A stretch of DNA of 64,000 bases, taken from assembly GCA_036365455.1 (NCBI GenBank), contig JAWQUS010000010.1, positions 22,988,501 to 23,052,500 on the forward strand, in the 5' to 3' direction. Origin of the DNA: Macrosoma leucophasiata (lineage: Eukaryota; Arthropoda; Insecta; Lepidoptera; Hedylidae). Shown here piece after piece: positions 39,259-51,300 of this stretch. The translations under genes were made by a program, and so were the position numbers. Positions within the stretch are counted from its first letter, which is position 1; the number at the start of each line of letters is the position of its first letter. Under the pieces are notes generated by a model, which was not told the origin of the DNA, ran no database searches, and saw only the letters and a list, made by a program, of their open reading frames with translations.

Positions 39259-42225
39259 ATGGATAATAATATAGAGGAAGTTGTTGCTGAGGTTGATAAT
39301 AATATCAACGTCGGTGACTCATTTTTGGTCGAGGATCCGGAAGAGCTAATTAATTATAAACTTGACAGTGAAAGGTCTTTTAAAATAATTGTACAGAATA
39401 TACGTAGTATTCATAGAAATTTTGAAGATTTTAAAGTATTTTTAAGAAGAAGTAATATAGACTACGATGTTATAATTCTTACTGAATGCTGGCTCCAAAA
39501 CTCTAATCTGCTGCCAAAATTAGACCATTATGATACTTTTCACACTTGTAAACATATAAATCAAAATAGTGGCGTAGTCATTTATATAAAGAGTATCCTA
39601 AGGGATGTGGTTGTATATGAACCGAATATTGTTGATGCAGACTGTCTAGTGGTCAAAATAGGTACAAGTCATGCTTTTATCGGCATGTATAGGTCGCCAT
39701 CATTTAAAATATTAACGAATTTTTATCAATCCTTAGATGAATTATTAACAGATCTAAAGCACATTCCAAATATTTATTTAGCTGGGGATATAAATATTGA
39801 CATTGGTCCCGATGGTAATGATCTAAAATCTGATGAATACTTAGATTTGCTTGCCACTCATTGTCTATTACCTAGTCACTCTCTTCCTACTCGTATTGAT
39901 AAGTGTCTGGACCACTGTTTTGTAAAGACTAATGCCAAAATATTAACAATCGTCTGTGTATCTTCTATTACCGACCATCATAGTGTCTATTTTGCTATAT
40001 CTATGAATAAAGAACATTATAAAAACGAAAGAAAGAAGACTGTACTGAAGCTTGATTATGACAAAATCTATAATTTATTAAATGAATTTGATTGGACTAA
40101 TGTCTTGTCCATGACTGATCCTAACCAAGCTACTGAATATTTTATCGATATTGTATCTGGAATAATAAGGGAGAGCACAAGTACTATCATTATTCCAAAT
40201 AGACGACTGACTATCCAGCCATGGATTACTCCTGGGTTATTACGATGTATGCGGTTTAGAGATGTATTACATAGAAGACACTTAAAAACACCTAATGATA
40301 AAAATATGGAAATCACCTACAAACGTTACAGAAACCACTGCAACAGTATATTACAAAATTTAAAAAATGAATATGATAAATTAGATTTAAATAGTAATAA
40401 GAAGAATATTAAAAAAACCTGGAATGTAATCAAACGTGTCTGCAATTTGGAACCTTCTGTTAAATCAAAATTTTCTGATGAATTGTTAAATATTAAATCA
40501 ACGCCATTAGAATCTGCTAACTTGGTAAATGACTTTTTTGTTAGTATAGGCGCTAAACTTTCAGATGAAAAACTACACAAATTAAATTTAACTGAAGAAG
40601 ACCTAGTTAAAAATTTCAAATGTACAAATACACCGTTAAAATCATTTGCGATGTTGGAAACTGATGAACTGGAAATCAGTAAAGTTGTAATGTCTTTAAA
40701 AAATAGTAGATCTGCAGGTTGGGATGGTATATCAGCGGTAGTTATCAAAAGTTGTTTAAATGCTCTCATTAAACCATTGACATACTTAATAAACTTATGT
40801 TTTTCCACTGGAAAGTTCCCACATGTGCTAAAGAAGTCTATTATTATACCAGTACATAAATCCGGAGAAAAAGATAATGTTACCAACTATCGTCCAATTT
40901 CGCTGTTACCTACTATTGCTAAAATAATTGAAAAGCTAATGAATGCCAGACTAGTTAATTATTTGGAATCAAACAACATAATTTCCAAAAATCAATACGG
41001 TTTCAGAAAGAAAAAATCAACTTCAGATGCGATTGAAAATTTAATAAATAATGTTGTGAGGAATCTTGACAATAAAAAGAAATGCATTGGGATGTTTCTT
41101 GATATGTCAAAAGCTTTCGACACAGTATCCATCCCACTGCTGGTACGTAAGCTAGAGTGTATTGGTATAAGAGGTACACCACTAGATCTTTTTAAAGACT
41201 ACCTCACCAATAGGTCCCAAATCGTTAAAATAGGTGATACTCAAAGCTCTACTCTAAAAGTCAATTGCGGTGTCCCACAAGGATCGGTACTGGGACCTAC
41301 ACTTTTTCTTATTTATGTAAACAATTTGTGCGATTTAAAACTCTCAAATGCAGAAATTATTACATTTGCGGATGACACTGTTATTCTATTTCACCATACC
41401 TCTTGGTCGCTTGTTAAGGCATCAGCAGAAGAAGGATTCCGTAAAATCATAAAATGGCTCGATTACAATCTACTTACTTTAAATTTAAATAAAACAAAAT
41501 TCTTAACTTTTAGTACAAGAGAAAACTTACAACCTGCCCCCGATTTCACCTTAAAAGTTCATTACACTGACTGCTTCAAATTGACTCCATGTGATTGCTT
41601 TGAATTAACTAGAACCGATAGTATTAAATACTTAGGAATAATAATTGACAGAAATCTTAATTGGAAACAGCACATTAGCCATCTAAGAGCTCGTATTCGA
41701 AAACTCATTCCTGTATTTAAAAAAGTTAGAAATCTAAAAGATGAGAAAACAAATAAAACTGTATACTTGACGTTATGTCAATCGATAATTATGTATGGTG
41801 TGTCAGCCTGGGGTGGGGCTAGAAAAACTACTTTAATAAAAATAGAAAGGGCTCAAAGATGTATATTAAAGGTAATGGGTTTCAAACATTTTCGTTATAG
41901 CACAACTAGGCTATACAAGGAATGCAAATTATTGACTGTTCGTCAACTCTTTATCAAAAGCATTGTTCTTAAGCTTCACACATGTGGTCAACCTCAAACA
42001 ATATCTACTAGACGAACATATGAGGTATATGACGTTCCAGCATGTAGATCTACATTTGCTCAGGGATTTTCTTATTTTTTGGCTCCATTACTGTATAATC
42101 GCATTAGCAAAATTAAACCTTTGAAAGACCTAACACGTTTTATTTGTGGAAGGGCTATGGACGAATTTCTTTTTAGTTTGGATTATGAACGAACTGAAAA
42201 TATAATACAAATAAATAAAATATAA
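39259..42225 (+). CDS. non-LTR ORF2: APE endonuclease and reverse transcriptase
   Basis: 988 residues from ATG at 39259. N-terminal apurinic-like endonuclease: VQNIRSI, LTECWL (E76), GVVIYIK, AGDINIDIG (D177), TDHHSVYF (D239, H240). Reverse transcriptase: NYRPISLLPTIAKIIEKLM, QYGFRKKKST, FLDMSKAFDTV (D615), GVPQGSVLGPTLF, and FADDT (703-707). The C-terminal part is YLGIIIDRNLNW then SAWGGARKTTLIKIERAQR. I see no RNase H. The protein nicks the target and primes copying of the element RNA in the nucleus. All key motifs are present, so it may be functional or only recently silenced. Confidence 0.93.
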   Translation: MDNNIEEVVAEVDNNINVGDSFLVEDPEELINYKLDSERSFKIIVQNIRSIHRNFEDFKVFLRRSNIDYDVIILTECWLQNSNLLPKLDHYDTFHTCKHINQNSGVVIYIKSILRDVVVYEPNIVDADCLVVKIGTSHAFIGMYRSPSFKILTNFYQSLDELLTDLKHIPNIYLAGDINIDIGPDGNDLKSDEYLDLLATHCLLPSHSLPTRIDKCLDHCFVKTNAKILTIVCVSSITDHHSVYFAISMNKEHYKNERKKTVLKLDYDKIYNLLNEFDWTNVLSMTDPNQATEYFIDIVSGIIRESTSTIIIPNRRLTIQPWITPGLLRCMRFRDVLHRRHLKTPNDKNMEITYKRYRNHCNSILQNLKNEYDKLDLNSNKKNIKKTWNVIKRVCNLEPSVKSKFSDELLNIKSTPLESANLVNDFFVSIGAKLSDEKLHKLNLTEEDLVKNFKCTNTPLKSFAMLETDELEISKVVMSLKNSRSAGWDGISAVVIKSCLNALIKPLTYLINLCFSTGKFPHVLKKSIIIPVHKSGEKDNVTNYRPISLLPTIAKIIEKLMNARLVNYLESNNIISKNQYGFRKKKSTSDAIENLINNVVRNLDNKKKCIGMFLDMSKAFDTVSIPLLVRKLECIGIRGTPLDLFKDYLTNRSQIVKIGDTQSSTLKVNCGVPQGSVLGPTLFLIYVNNLCDLKLSNAEIITFADDTVILFHHTSWSLVKASAEEGFRKIIKWLDYNLLTLNLNKTKFLTFSTRENLQPAPDFTLKVHYTDCFKLTPCDCFELTRTDSIKYLGIIIDRNLNWKQHISHLRARIRKLIPVFKKVRNLKDEKTNKTVYLTLCQSIIMYGVSAWGGARKTTLIKIERAQRCILKVMGFKHFRYSTTRLYKECKLLTVRQLFIKSIVLKLHTCGQPQTISTRRTYEVYDVPACRSTFAQGFSYFLAPLLYNRISKIKPLKDLTRFICGRAMDEFLFSLDYERTENIIQINKI

Positions 42226-42571
42226 TTGAAACATTTATTATTATAATATATATTTATATAGAATACGCATATATGTATGAGTATATATTAACTCTCAAAT
42301 TATTTATTGTATTCTTTAACTATAGCAAATGACCGGGTGTAGGCCTGTGTGTATGTGTATGTAGAATTACTTTAACTACTGTAAGAACTGTCTTAAAAAA
42401 AAAATATATATCTAGGTTAATTAAATAAGATGAGTGAATGTGCAATATGTGCATATGATGTTAATATCATTTATCTAATCACTTATTACAGAAAATGACT
42501 ATATGTAGTATTGTGTGTGTGTGTGTAGATCTACTTAATAATGTAAGAATTGTCCATAGTAAATATTTTGG

Positions 42572-42790
42572 GCCAAATGGTAGTGTTCAGCACTATAAGT
42601 GTGTATAAGGTGAAGTTGTGATGTACGGCCCTGAATTTGCCGGCGCAGAGGTATAATGCATTGGGCCTCGAGACTGGTAACGCATCTGCATTTTGACCTC
42701 TGTTCCCTGTGAGGTTGTCTATAGGCTGCAGTCATCACTTGATATCGATGTGAGCTGCATGCTTGTTTGTCACGTTGATTACATAAAAAC
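42572..42790 (+). repeat. Bm1-like SINE, subtype A, diverged
   Basis: CCAAATGGTAGTGTTCAGCAC to TTACATAAAAAC; the head is absent and substitutions are many. Confidence 0.65.
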
Positions 42791-42824
42791 ATATATACTT
42801 ATACATGAATAAATTAATGAACTT

Positions 42825-42900
42825 GTATATACATATATATGTGTGTATATACATATATATATATATATGTATAATATGTATGTGTATGTGTGTATAAGTT
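42825..42900. repeat. TA/TG microsatellite
   Basis: ATATATATGTGTGTATATAC-type run. Confidence 0.75.
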
Positions 42901-43049
42901 AGTTAATTAATTTAGTTAAATGGATGTGCAAATTATTTTAATATCGCTGTTGGCGTTCCACACTCTTTGCCTACCCCGAAAGGGACTTGGCGTGAAGATA
43001 CATACATACTTATATGAATTTGTCTTTACTTGCAAATTATGTATTTCAG

Positions 43050-43473
43050 AACGCATACTAGCTCTCTTATGTTCTGCACTCTAAAACATAAATTTCATAA
43101 TTAACCTATTATTGTACCTTAAAATTATACATTGCACTATCTGATTGTTTTGCGTATACTACATGATCGAAACTGGTTATCGACATGTATCGTATTCTAT
43201 GAATATGAAGTACATTGGAAATTAGCTACTAAGTTCTATCGGTTATAATTGAATATGCTTGGGCGAGATTCTTACCTTGCCGTAACACAGTTTCGACTAG
43301 CACGGAAGGTAAAAAAATAATTATCTGTGTACCGCCAACTTATCAATTATTTCTTTTCATAAGTAATGTAATGTATCGCTTTTGTCGTTTTGTTATTCAC
43401 GAACTAAATGTACTTATGTAATAGGTATAATATGATTTTAAATAAATTTACTGTTTACTGTTTACTGTTTACT
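43050..43473 (+). mobile_element. retroposon 3' end with (TTTACTG)n tail
   Basis: Ends AAATAAATTTACTG then three more TTTACTG units, a tandem-heptamer tail of the kind some non-LTR families have. The start is uncertain and no coding part is left. Confidence 0.5.
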
Positions 43474-43519
43474 TCTAGTGAACATGGATGTGCACACGCA
43501 TTTTTCTTTCGTGTGGCGT

Positions 43520-44280
43520 GTGGTCCTTTATTTTCAAATTACAAATTATTACAATTACAAAAGAATTTGAAATGAAACTGGATCTATGGAGAGGAATAGA
43601 GAGAGTGGAAGAGTCATTAGATCGCAAGTCAAGTGAGTGAGCTGAACAGAGGTATTGAAAGTAGGATTTTAAGTAAAGAGGAGAAGTATTGTTGAAAAGA
43701 ATTGAGAAGAGCTGACAGAGAATTCGTAATTGTCTTCGTTGGCGGATAGTAAGCCAATATGGTCAAACTTGCGAAGATGGAAGACAAATCGAATAGAATT
43801 GTGAATGAGCCGATCTAACCTATTAAGACATGTTTCATTTAGGTCCACATAACACACATCAGCATAATCTACTATGGGAATAATTAGTGCCTGAATCAGA
43901 CGTACTTTAATGTCAGTGGGAAGAAAGTTTCTTATTCTATTGAGATAATTCAACGACGCATAGGCAGCACGACACACTTCACCTATTTGCACGTATACAG
44001 TCCCAAGTTCTTGACAGATTGAGAAACAGGGATCTTCTGGTCTTCAAACATGACAGGTGCAACGGAACTGGTGTTTAACTTAGCTAACTGTCTAGAACTG
44101 CCAACCACAATAGCCTGGCACTTACTGGGATTGACTTTTAGACCAAATCCTTTTGACCACGTGCTTATTTTATGTAATCCTAACTTTACTGATACAGGCT
44201 ATCAATATCAGACTGGCTTTACATGCTATCAATATCAGACTGGCAGTATATTTGTAAAACATCGGCATAATTAGCATAGT
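43520..44280 (-). pseudogene. non-LTR reverse transcriptase remnant
   Basis: Minus strand in order: YADVLQIY near 44270-44245 (a decayed FADDxQIY box), WSKGFGLKVNPSKCQAIVVG, QSVKNLGLY, then after a gap GEVCRAAYASLNYLNRI, ALIIPIVDYADVCYVDL and a C-terminal tail down to about 43560. Stops and deletions break it, and an 18-base ATCAATATCAGACTGGC duplication lies near 44200-44240. Confidence 0.8.
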
Positions 44281-44382
44281 TATCACTTAACATCAATGTT
44301 TAATGAAGGTGGCAGGCAAACAAGCTTGCAGTTCCAAGCTTATTGCCACCTTCGTTAAATTAGAAAAAAAAACATTGCATAT

Positions 44383-44850
44383 TGGTCGACTTGACTGAAC
44401 TTGCGTCGGTTTTTTTTTTTTTTTTTCTATTATTTATTAGGGACTTTGAGTCGTCGATCGACTATGCCAGCCCCGTGGTTGCTAATGAATGTCGCCTAAT
44501 CAAGAATTCATAATATTACATAAACCATTGCAAAGCATTTTACTAATATCACTCAAAGGGTCAGCTAAGATGCTTTGTCCGTTTTGCAGCAATAGCCATT
44601 AGTCAAACGGACGACGCGTTGTGTACACCCGATGCGAGAAGTTTTGGTAGCTCTTTATTTTAATGTTAAGATTGGGACTCACGACACATCATCATGGTTT
44701 TAGCTTTAGACCTGGACACGAGTCGCCCCGAAGATGCAAATCGATCCGTCCTGAACTTCTCTCATTCAGCGATTTCCTGCGATATTCGCCAAGTTGTAGG
44801 TGCATCTTGTGGTGCGCCCGCCCTCTCTTTTCGTGTAGGTTAAGACTAAA
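44383..44850 (+). repeat. repeat shared with 36440-36780, interrupted
   Basis: ATATTGGTCGACTTGACTG, then a T18 run and about 170 foreign bases, then GCAGCAATAGCCATTAGTC as in the other copy. Confidence 0.6.
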
Positions 44851-45680
44851 ATTCGTTCTCCCCATTCAATCCCCTTTTGTATGTATAATTAAGAAAATAT
44901 CAAACAACCGAAAAGTATCAGAATTTGCTGATTTTGTTTTGTCATGATATGACAATTTCAAAAAAGCTAAAAAACGCAAAAAAAATTTGTTTATTTTCCT
45001 TTTATGACACACAACACTGTTGTGAGCGTCTTTAGGGATGTCTTTGTCCAGCCGTGAACATCTTTCAGCTGACTTAATGAAGAAATAGTTATAAAAACAA
45101 AGCTATGTACTTTTAGCTGCGAAAATTATGTCTTAAAACATAACCTATCAACTATTATACTCTTTCTTAACAATCACTTTCAAGAAACTCAGAAGATGAA
45201 TTTCGAAACTAAATAATGGTGTTTGACTATACGCGAAATTCGAGTGTACCAATGTTAATTCCGTCACTCCTCCCTAATTGGCACTCCGGTACTATATCGT
45301 GTTTAAAGGAAACCGAAATTGATATTTCCGAGTTCAAACAGATGACTTGAGATGATTTATAGCGGGGCAAAGAATTCTTGGAGACTTAAATGTATCGTTT
45401 TTGTAATTTATTGTTCGTACGTTCTAATGTATCATTTTTGGGTGCTATAATGTGTTGCAATTGGTAGTTTAATGCGTCACAACTCGGTACAAACTCTGTT
45501 GCGAATCATGAGGAAGATGTTAGAGCAGTGCTTCCCAAAAATTGTAATGTCATGGCCCGGTAATTTTCAGTCTAAGTATTTTTAAACCCAAGGCGGTCCC
45601 ATTAAGTAAAATAATACACATTTATCGACGCATAGTAAATATTCTTAATATAAAATTTGCTATGCGTCGATCGACAGGTT
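44851..45680. other. mostly unassigned
   Basis: A short dispersed motif with CACAACACTGTTGTGAGCG at about 45008 also occurs near 63340. No gene seen. Confidence 0.4.
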
Positions 45681-45683
45681 TTT

Positions 45684-45750
45684 TTTAATGTAATGGACGC
45701 AGTTCACATTGATGTTAAGTGATAAATGAGCTGAGCTCCAACACTAGAAC
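45684..45750 (-). repeat. Bm1-like SINE scrap
   Basis: AATGGACGCAGTTCACATTG and GTTAAGTGATAA; the rest is lost, except a head-end CTCCAACACTAGAACTCTG. Confidence 0.5.
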
Positions 45751-45754
45751 TCTG

Positions 45755-45859
45755 ATTGAAATAAAACTATTTTTACGGATTTATCTCGCGTATATTAAAC
45801 TAAAATGATTTTAGTTTAATATACGCGAGATAAATCCGTAAAAATAGTTTTATTTCAAT
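45755..45859. mobile_element. perfect 105-bp palindrome
   Basis: Arms of 52 bases (45755-45806 and 45808-45859) are exact reverse complements around a single G at 45807. The arm contains ACGGATTTATCTCGCGTATA. Single, diverged arms of the same repeat occur at 47205-47285, 47550-47615, 51885-51970 and 58895-58965. Confidence 0.92.
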
Positions 45860-46322
45860 GAGTGTAGCTCGCGAAAACCTAAGAACATATCATACTAGAA
45901 CTCTGACTTCAGTAAAACTTAACTGCTTTAATTTTGAGTACAAGGAAAACTTCGTTTAAAACGTGGGTGAAATCCACCGCGGAAAACATGATATTACCAA
46001 AATAACTGTACAGAATCCCACCAAGAATAAACTTGAAAACAACCTCAAAATATTCCCCTCCAGAAACAAACGTCAAAGCATTGAATTTATTTCGTTTTAC
46101 CTTCACTTTTAATTAACAGACAAGAAAATCTGAAAGTTATAATAACTTTGGTACTGATACGAGCGTAATTAAGTTTATTTATTGCGAAATTGTCGACAGA
46201 CGGACAAATTGACGACACGGCATTCGGAAATTTGTTCAATCTTGTTAATGATTGTGATGATGAAAATGTTAATCTGAGTGTTTATCAACATTCCCGCCTT
46301 GTTGTAAAATAATACTTACCTT

Positions 46323-46609
46323 ACTGGTGGTAGAGCTCCAGCGACGGAGCTTGCGGGCGTAGGCACCACCGCATTACCTAATATACTTGACGCTAAATGG
46401 TAGTGTTCAGCACTATCGTGTTCCGGTCAGGTGGTAATGTATGGCCCTGTAATTTTCGGCACAGAGGCATAACACCTTAGGCCTCAGGAGTGGCAACGCA
46501 TCTGCATTTTGACCTGAGTCTTTGTGTGGGTGTCTATAGGCTGCAGTCATCACTTAACATCAATGTGAACTGCATTATTTTTTGCCACTTCCATCAAATA
46601 AAAAAAAAT
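46323..46609 (+). repeat. Bm1-like SINE, subtype A, full length
   Basis: From ACTGGTGGTAGAGCTCCAG to an A run after TCCATCAAAT. Confidence 0.85.
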
Positions 46610-48720
46610 ATTCCTGCATGTGCTATAAAATACACGCAAATATTTGACACACGATTTGAACTCAACCTCAACTTTGTTACCAATCAAACCATTTAGGACA
46701 CTCGCTAAAGAACACACACGCATTCCACGAATCGTAATTCAAAATACCAAAATTTTTAATACAGAAGATGGATGGCAAATCCACCCATCATCATTGTGAT
46801 CTTGTACTTTGTAAAATGTAATCCCAGCCGCACTAGTCTGCAATACCTTAGGATACCATAATTTATTTTTGCGTTTATCCCGAACGCTACTTTATTCAGT
46901 TTATTCATTTATTTCATATAATTAGGCTCCTGGAGAGCACTTTTATATCGTCATTTTTTTTAAACTAACCTAAGAGTGAATTACCGCTAATAATAATCAA
47001 AAACACATAATAAATTAAATAGACACTGAACAATTTTGTATAATATGGAAAGCATCAATTATTTACAAATTCCTCCATTTCCCCATTTCAAAAGAAACTG
47101 ACTACGCAGGGCATTCTCGAAATCGGTTTTCAAACTGCTGTCAGACAAATATCACCATCTGCCCGGGACTACGGAAGCTGAAAAGCAACCCAAACGAAGG
47201 GTTGATTTTAAAAATAATTTTGGTTACATATACGCGAGATAAACGTGAAAACTATTTCTATTTCAATGAGAGTAGCTCGCCAGTTTTAAAAGGTAATGTA
47301 CCCACATCCCTAATCCAATGTCGTTTTGGAGCTCTACCACTAGTGTTCTCAAGTACAGAACCTCACAAATCCTCTCAAAGCATAAATATAAGAGCTGCTT
47401 GACAATAAGAGCGATTACTAACGTATTTAACTGTGAGCTTAGTTATCAAGAGAGTTGTCGTTATGAGACTCAGACAGTAATGCTTATTTTACACTATCGG
47501 TCTTTAGATTTTTTTGTGAAAAAAAAAATTTACGAACGAAATATGATTTCGTGAGCTACACGCATTGAAATAAAACTAGTTTTCGCATTTACCTCGCGTA
47601 TGTTAAACTAATCTCATAATATTATCATTTTAATTAAATATACCTACTCGAGGAGTTTCAAGATCAATGTAATAAATGCGAGAACAATCCGAAATGTATT
47701 TTAATTTCAATAAATGAATGAATTTTTGCAAGGTGTAAAGTTAAAAAGGGTAGAAAAAAAAAGGATACGATTAAAATAACTTTTATCGTAAAATAGATAT
47801 TGCGATAAAGACTATAGTTTTGTCAATTTGTTATGAGAGTAAAATGCGAGTGCTTTTTTTCTAAATTTAATCCAAAATTTATTTCATGCAAGAAAAAAAT
47901 ACGATATTTTAACAAATAAGATAAGAAAGAAAAATATCTTATTATCTCGCGGTGTTACGCATAATTAGTACTATGAGCGTCTTAACTTTGCCAGCTTAGA
48001 TTGAATGATGTGGCCCTTCGGTGTAAGGTGTAATTTGTTTAATATTTGGCAGTACAAACTTTTTTAAGGACATTATCACAAGCAAATTTAGGACATAACA
48101 TAACTACTATGGGAAATACACTTTATGAATAGTGATATTATGTAATATTAAGATCTGACAAGTACCTAATGATTACGACAGTAAATATCAGGACATTTTA
48201 GATTATGAATAAAAAACGAACAAAGGTAACAAAATGAAGAACCACAAAAAGTACCAATCAATTATTGTACTAACGCAAAGTTTATAAGTAAGTGAAATCA
48301 TATTTTACATTCCGAGAGTAGAGAATAGGCTTTAATTTTAAAGAAAAAGGAGAAATCTGCAAATCGTCGTCGTCAGGAGACATTTTCAATAGCCCTCCAG
48401 TTTCCATTTGAAATCGAAGCAAACAGTATTACCGTATTGTCCACTTCAGCTCAAAAACGCATCATATCATCGACAAGCCAATAACTACTTTATGCCTATG
48501 TACACAAAGTCGTAAGGAAGTGAAGGTAATTGCTTTGTTTCCGTACGTGACGTTGCCATAGCGACGCTTATTAAAGGATGTTATTCACACATATTCATCG
48601 GAATATGACGCTTAGCATGGATGCGATAGGGGTGAAATGTGTTTAAAATGTTATAGGTGACATGTCTTATCTTTATGTTTACTTAATTTGACATGTATTT
48701 ATCACTAAACAGGTCATAAA
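46610..48720. other. gene-free region
   Basis: It holds two single arms of the 45755 palindrome family (47205-47285 after an AGGGTTGATTTTAAAAATAA block, and 47550-47615). The rest is AT-rich and unassigned, with no convincing exon. Confidence 0.45.
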
Positions 48721-48723
48721 CGG

Positions 48724-48772
48724 CTGTTCTCATAGAGATGAAATTGTACGAATTTCATCTCTATGAGAACAG
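48724..48772. repeat. perfect 22-bp-arm hairpin
   Basis: CTGTTCTCATAGAGATGAAA plus TT is exactly inverted after a 5-base GTACG spacer. Confidence 0.9.
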
Positions 48773-49013
48773 TTTTGGAGTGAATATATGGAGAGTTGAG
48801 ATTCATAATTGGAACCCATAAGTACAGCAGTTGGTTGAGTACCTATAAAAATTATAGCATTTTTGTTCAAAATACACAGAAACATTCTACCCGACCAGTT
48901 TTTATTTGATCGCTATAAAAAAATTACATATTAATTCGAAAATACTTTAACACTATTTTTTTTTACAAAATAGCTGTGCCCGCGACTTCGTCCACGTGAG
49001 AAAAAATATGAAG

Positions 49014-49540
49014 TTTCTACCCGGACGAAGTCGTGGGCGCAGCTAGTATAAAAGTTGCCTAAGTTACTCCTTATTACATCAGCTACCTACCCGTAGAAGT
49101 CTCGTCAAAGTCGGATACACTCCAATTCTACTTATTTGTATGTAGGTATGTATGTATGTATGGAGATAAAAGTAGCCTAAGTTACTCCTTATTACATCAG
49201 CTACCTTCCCGTGGAAGTCCCGTCAAAGTCGGATACACTCCAGTCTACTTATTTGTATGTAGGTGTGTATGTATGTATGGATGTATGGAGATAAAAGTAG
49301 CCTAAGTTACTTCTTGTCACATCAGCTATCTGCCAGTGAAAGTCCCATCAAAATCGGTCCAACCGTTCCCAAGATTAGCCCCGCCAAACAGACAGACAGA
49401 CAGACAAAAATTGTAAAAAATGTTGTTTTGGTATATGTACCGTGTATATATACATATGCATTTAGTAAAAAGCGGTTATTTCAATATTACAAACAGACAT
49501 TCCAATTTTATTTATTTGTATGTATAGATAGATACCTAAA
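49014..49540 (+). repeat. non-LTR 3'-tail-like repeat in three tandem pieces
   Basis: AGTAGCCTAAGTTACTCCTT-type blocks begin near 49057, 49170 and 49294. The last is complete through the GACAGACAGACAGAC tract and the AAAAGCGGTTATTTCAATAT block. It follows a CCCGGACGAAGTCGTGGGCG end. Confidence 0.6.
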
Positions 49541-49747
49541 TTTGCAAAAGGCTCCATGAAATATAAGATTTAAATAACTTTGGGGCTGAATGGTTTGACA
49601 ATTATCACTACTCAGCAGTCAATTCTGAAATCACGAAAAAAAAAAAATATTTCTTACATTTTGCTGCGAGATAATGAACATTTTGAATGGAGCAGATAAT
49701 TTGTTTTTCACTATTTCGGATTTCATCCTATAGTTAAGTTGTTCATA

Positions 49748-50025
49748 ATAATGGCAACCCTTGAATCGTCTCACTGCTGGGCACGAGTCTCTCCCTTTTT
49801 TGGGGGGAGGCCTGGAGCTTACTCCACCACGCTGCTCCAACGCGGGTTAGTGGAGATACGGGTTAGTGGCCAACCCGTTGTCGGATGTTTTCAAACTGCC
49901 CATAAGGCCTCCGACAAGGTTCAACGACTGCTATCTATCGCACACACCCGACCGCGCCCGTATCGCACAACCGAGTAGATCGCTTGCGATCTACACCAGC
50001 CGCGGGGTTATGCGCGCTTCAGTTC
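49748..50025 (-). mobile_element. interspersed retroposon, copy 4, internally deleted
   Basis: Matches copy 2 (ATGGCAACCC, CACGAGTCTCTCCC, CTTACTCCACCACGCTGCTC) but lacks about 100 bases between CTGCTATCTATCG and ACACACCCGACCGCG. Confidence 0.7.
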
Positions 50026-50519
50026 ATAACGATTTTTAAAACATAATGAAGTTGTTTTTATTGATGTTTTAAACAAGTGAAGCTACAGTTACATGTGGTT
50101 TGCGAAATTCCGAGAAATTTTCAAACAAGAGAATTATCTTCAAACCTGCAATATCCTGTGAAAATTATTACATGAGCAAACCAATAAAATATATAGAGAT
50201 CCATAATTCGCAGTTAAATTGAACTCCGATTGGGATTACGGCACGTTCTCGTATCATCAATTAAAGGATTAGCACGCGAGCCGATTACTGGATGCCATTG
50301 TTTGCGAGTACTGAACAAACAGTGCACTTGCAAATATGGCTTCGCATGCCTAGGAATTGCTAAGTGACATACGAGTAATTAAAAAAAGGAAGACGTTCAA
50401 ATATACGCATAGAACGGTAAATTTAAAATTATTCGATAAAGTATTTATGTACTTTATATTACGTTTTTTCGCCGTAAGTAATTACTTTAATTTATATATT
50501 ATTTTCCGCACCCTACACA

Positions 50520-50622
50520 AAGCTTTCCCATGACCCCATGGTTGACTGTCAGAGAATGCCTAGTGGCATTAAGTCCGCCATATGTACAAGGTGCATAGAA
50601 GCATAAATAAATAAATTAGTAT
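50520..50622 (+). mobile_element. non-LTR 3' UTR end
   Basis: GGTTGACTGTCAGAGAATGCC then GCATTAAGTCCGCCAT and an (AAAT)n tail, the plus-strand counterpart of the tail region at 37281-37540. Confidence 0.6.
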
Positions 50623-50624
50623 TT

Positions 50625-50765
50625 GTTTTTATATTATTTCGCATTAACACATGCTTGTGAAATATATTTTTATATTGGAAGAGCTAGACTAGATTCCCAG
50701 TAGGCCGCGAGTTCGAGACTCGCCTGAAGTCAAATTTTTCTTTCCATTTTTCTTTAAGTAAAATG
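50625..50765 (+). mobile_element. tRNA-like cassette, copy 4, deleted
   Basis: The left arm (TTTCGCATTAACACATGCTT) is joined directly to the 3' two-thirds of the tRNA-like core (GGAAGAGC to CTGAAGTC, 50677-50730) and the right arm start TTTTTCTTTCCATTTTTCTT. Confidence 0.7.
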
Positions 50766-51300
50766 AATTAGTGTTTCCTCAATTTAGTGATTATGTTTTC
50801 TACATTGACTGTCATCCCACAGAGCTGAACTTACCAATTTAGCGGCATTCAAATTTATCAAGAAACCAATCTTTCAAGAAATATTGCATGCCACTTATAA
50901 ACATAATAATATAAATTATTGGCAATGCAGGTTTAAAACCGGCCAAGCCCCAAGCTTTAACCCGGCTATTTATAATAATCACACGTCACCCAGTACTGTC
51001 ATACAGTTTAGCTGTCAACATGTCTTGTCCAAACAACCACATGTTACAGAATGAAACGACTGGGAGCTATCAATTACTGTGACACCGGGGGTTAGATTTG
51101 GGCTTTGAAAATGGCGGAAATTAAAAAAAAAAATACAACAAAAATTCGATACTTTTAGGTACGTCTCTAATATTAAATGACTCAGAAATCCAAGGTTTGA
51201 TCTCCAGGTCAAGGATTATAAGTTAAAGGTTTTTTTGCTTCTTCAGCGCCTGTAATGACAGACGTAAGTTGTTATAATTTGTTTTATGCACCTAATCAAG
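50766..51300. other. no feature recognised
   Basis: No exon, RNA gene or named repeat seen. Confidence 0.4.

Larger units (their letters stand above)
37975..42420 (+). mobile_element. near-complete CR1-group non-LTR retrotransposon
   Basis: A 5' leader from about 37975, ORF1 38094-38939, a 319-base gap, ORF2 39259-42225, and an AT-rich 3' UTR with TG-rich microsatellites. Both frames are open. The exact ends and target duplication are not resolved. Endonuclease plus reverse transcriptase with an FP-domain ORF1 fits the CR1 or Daphne-like clades. Confidence 0.85.

Noticed and set aside
40068..40886. Antisense frames of 82 and 186 codons within ORF2
   Set aside because: They lie opposite a well-supported endonuclease/reverse-transcriptase frame and show no domain.
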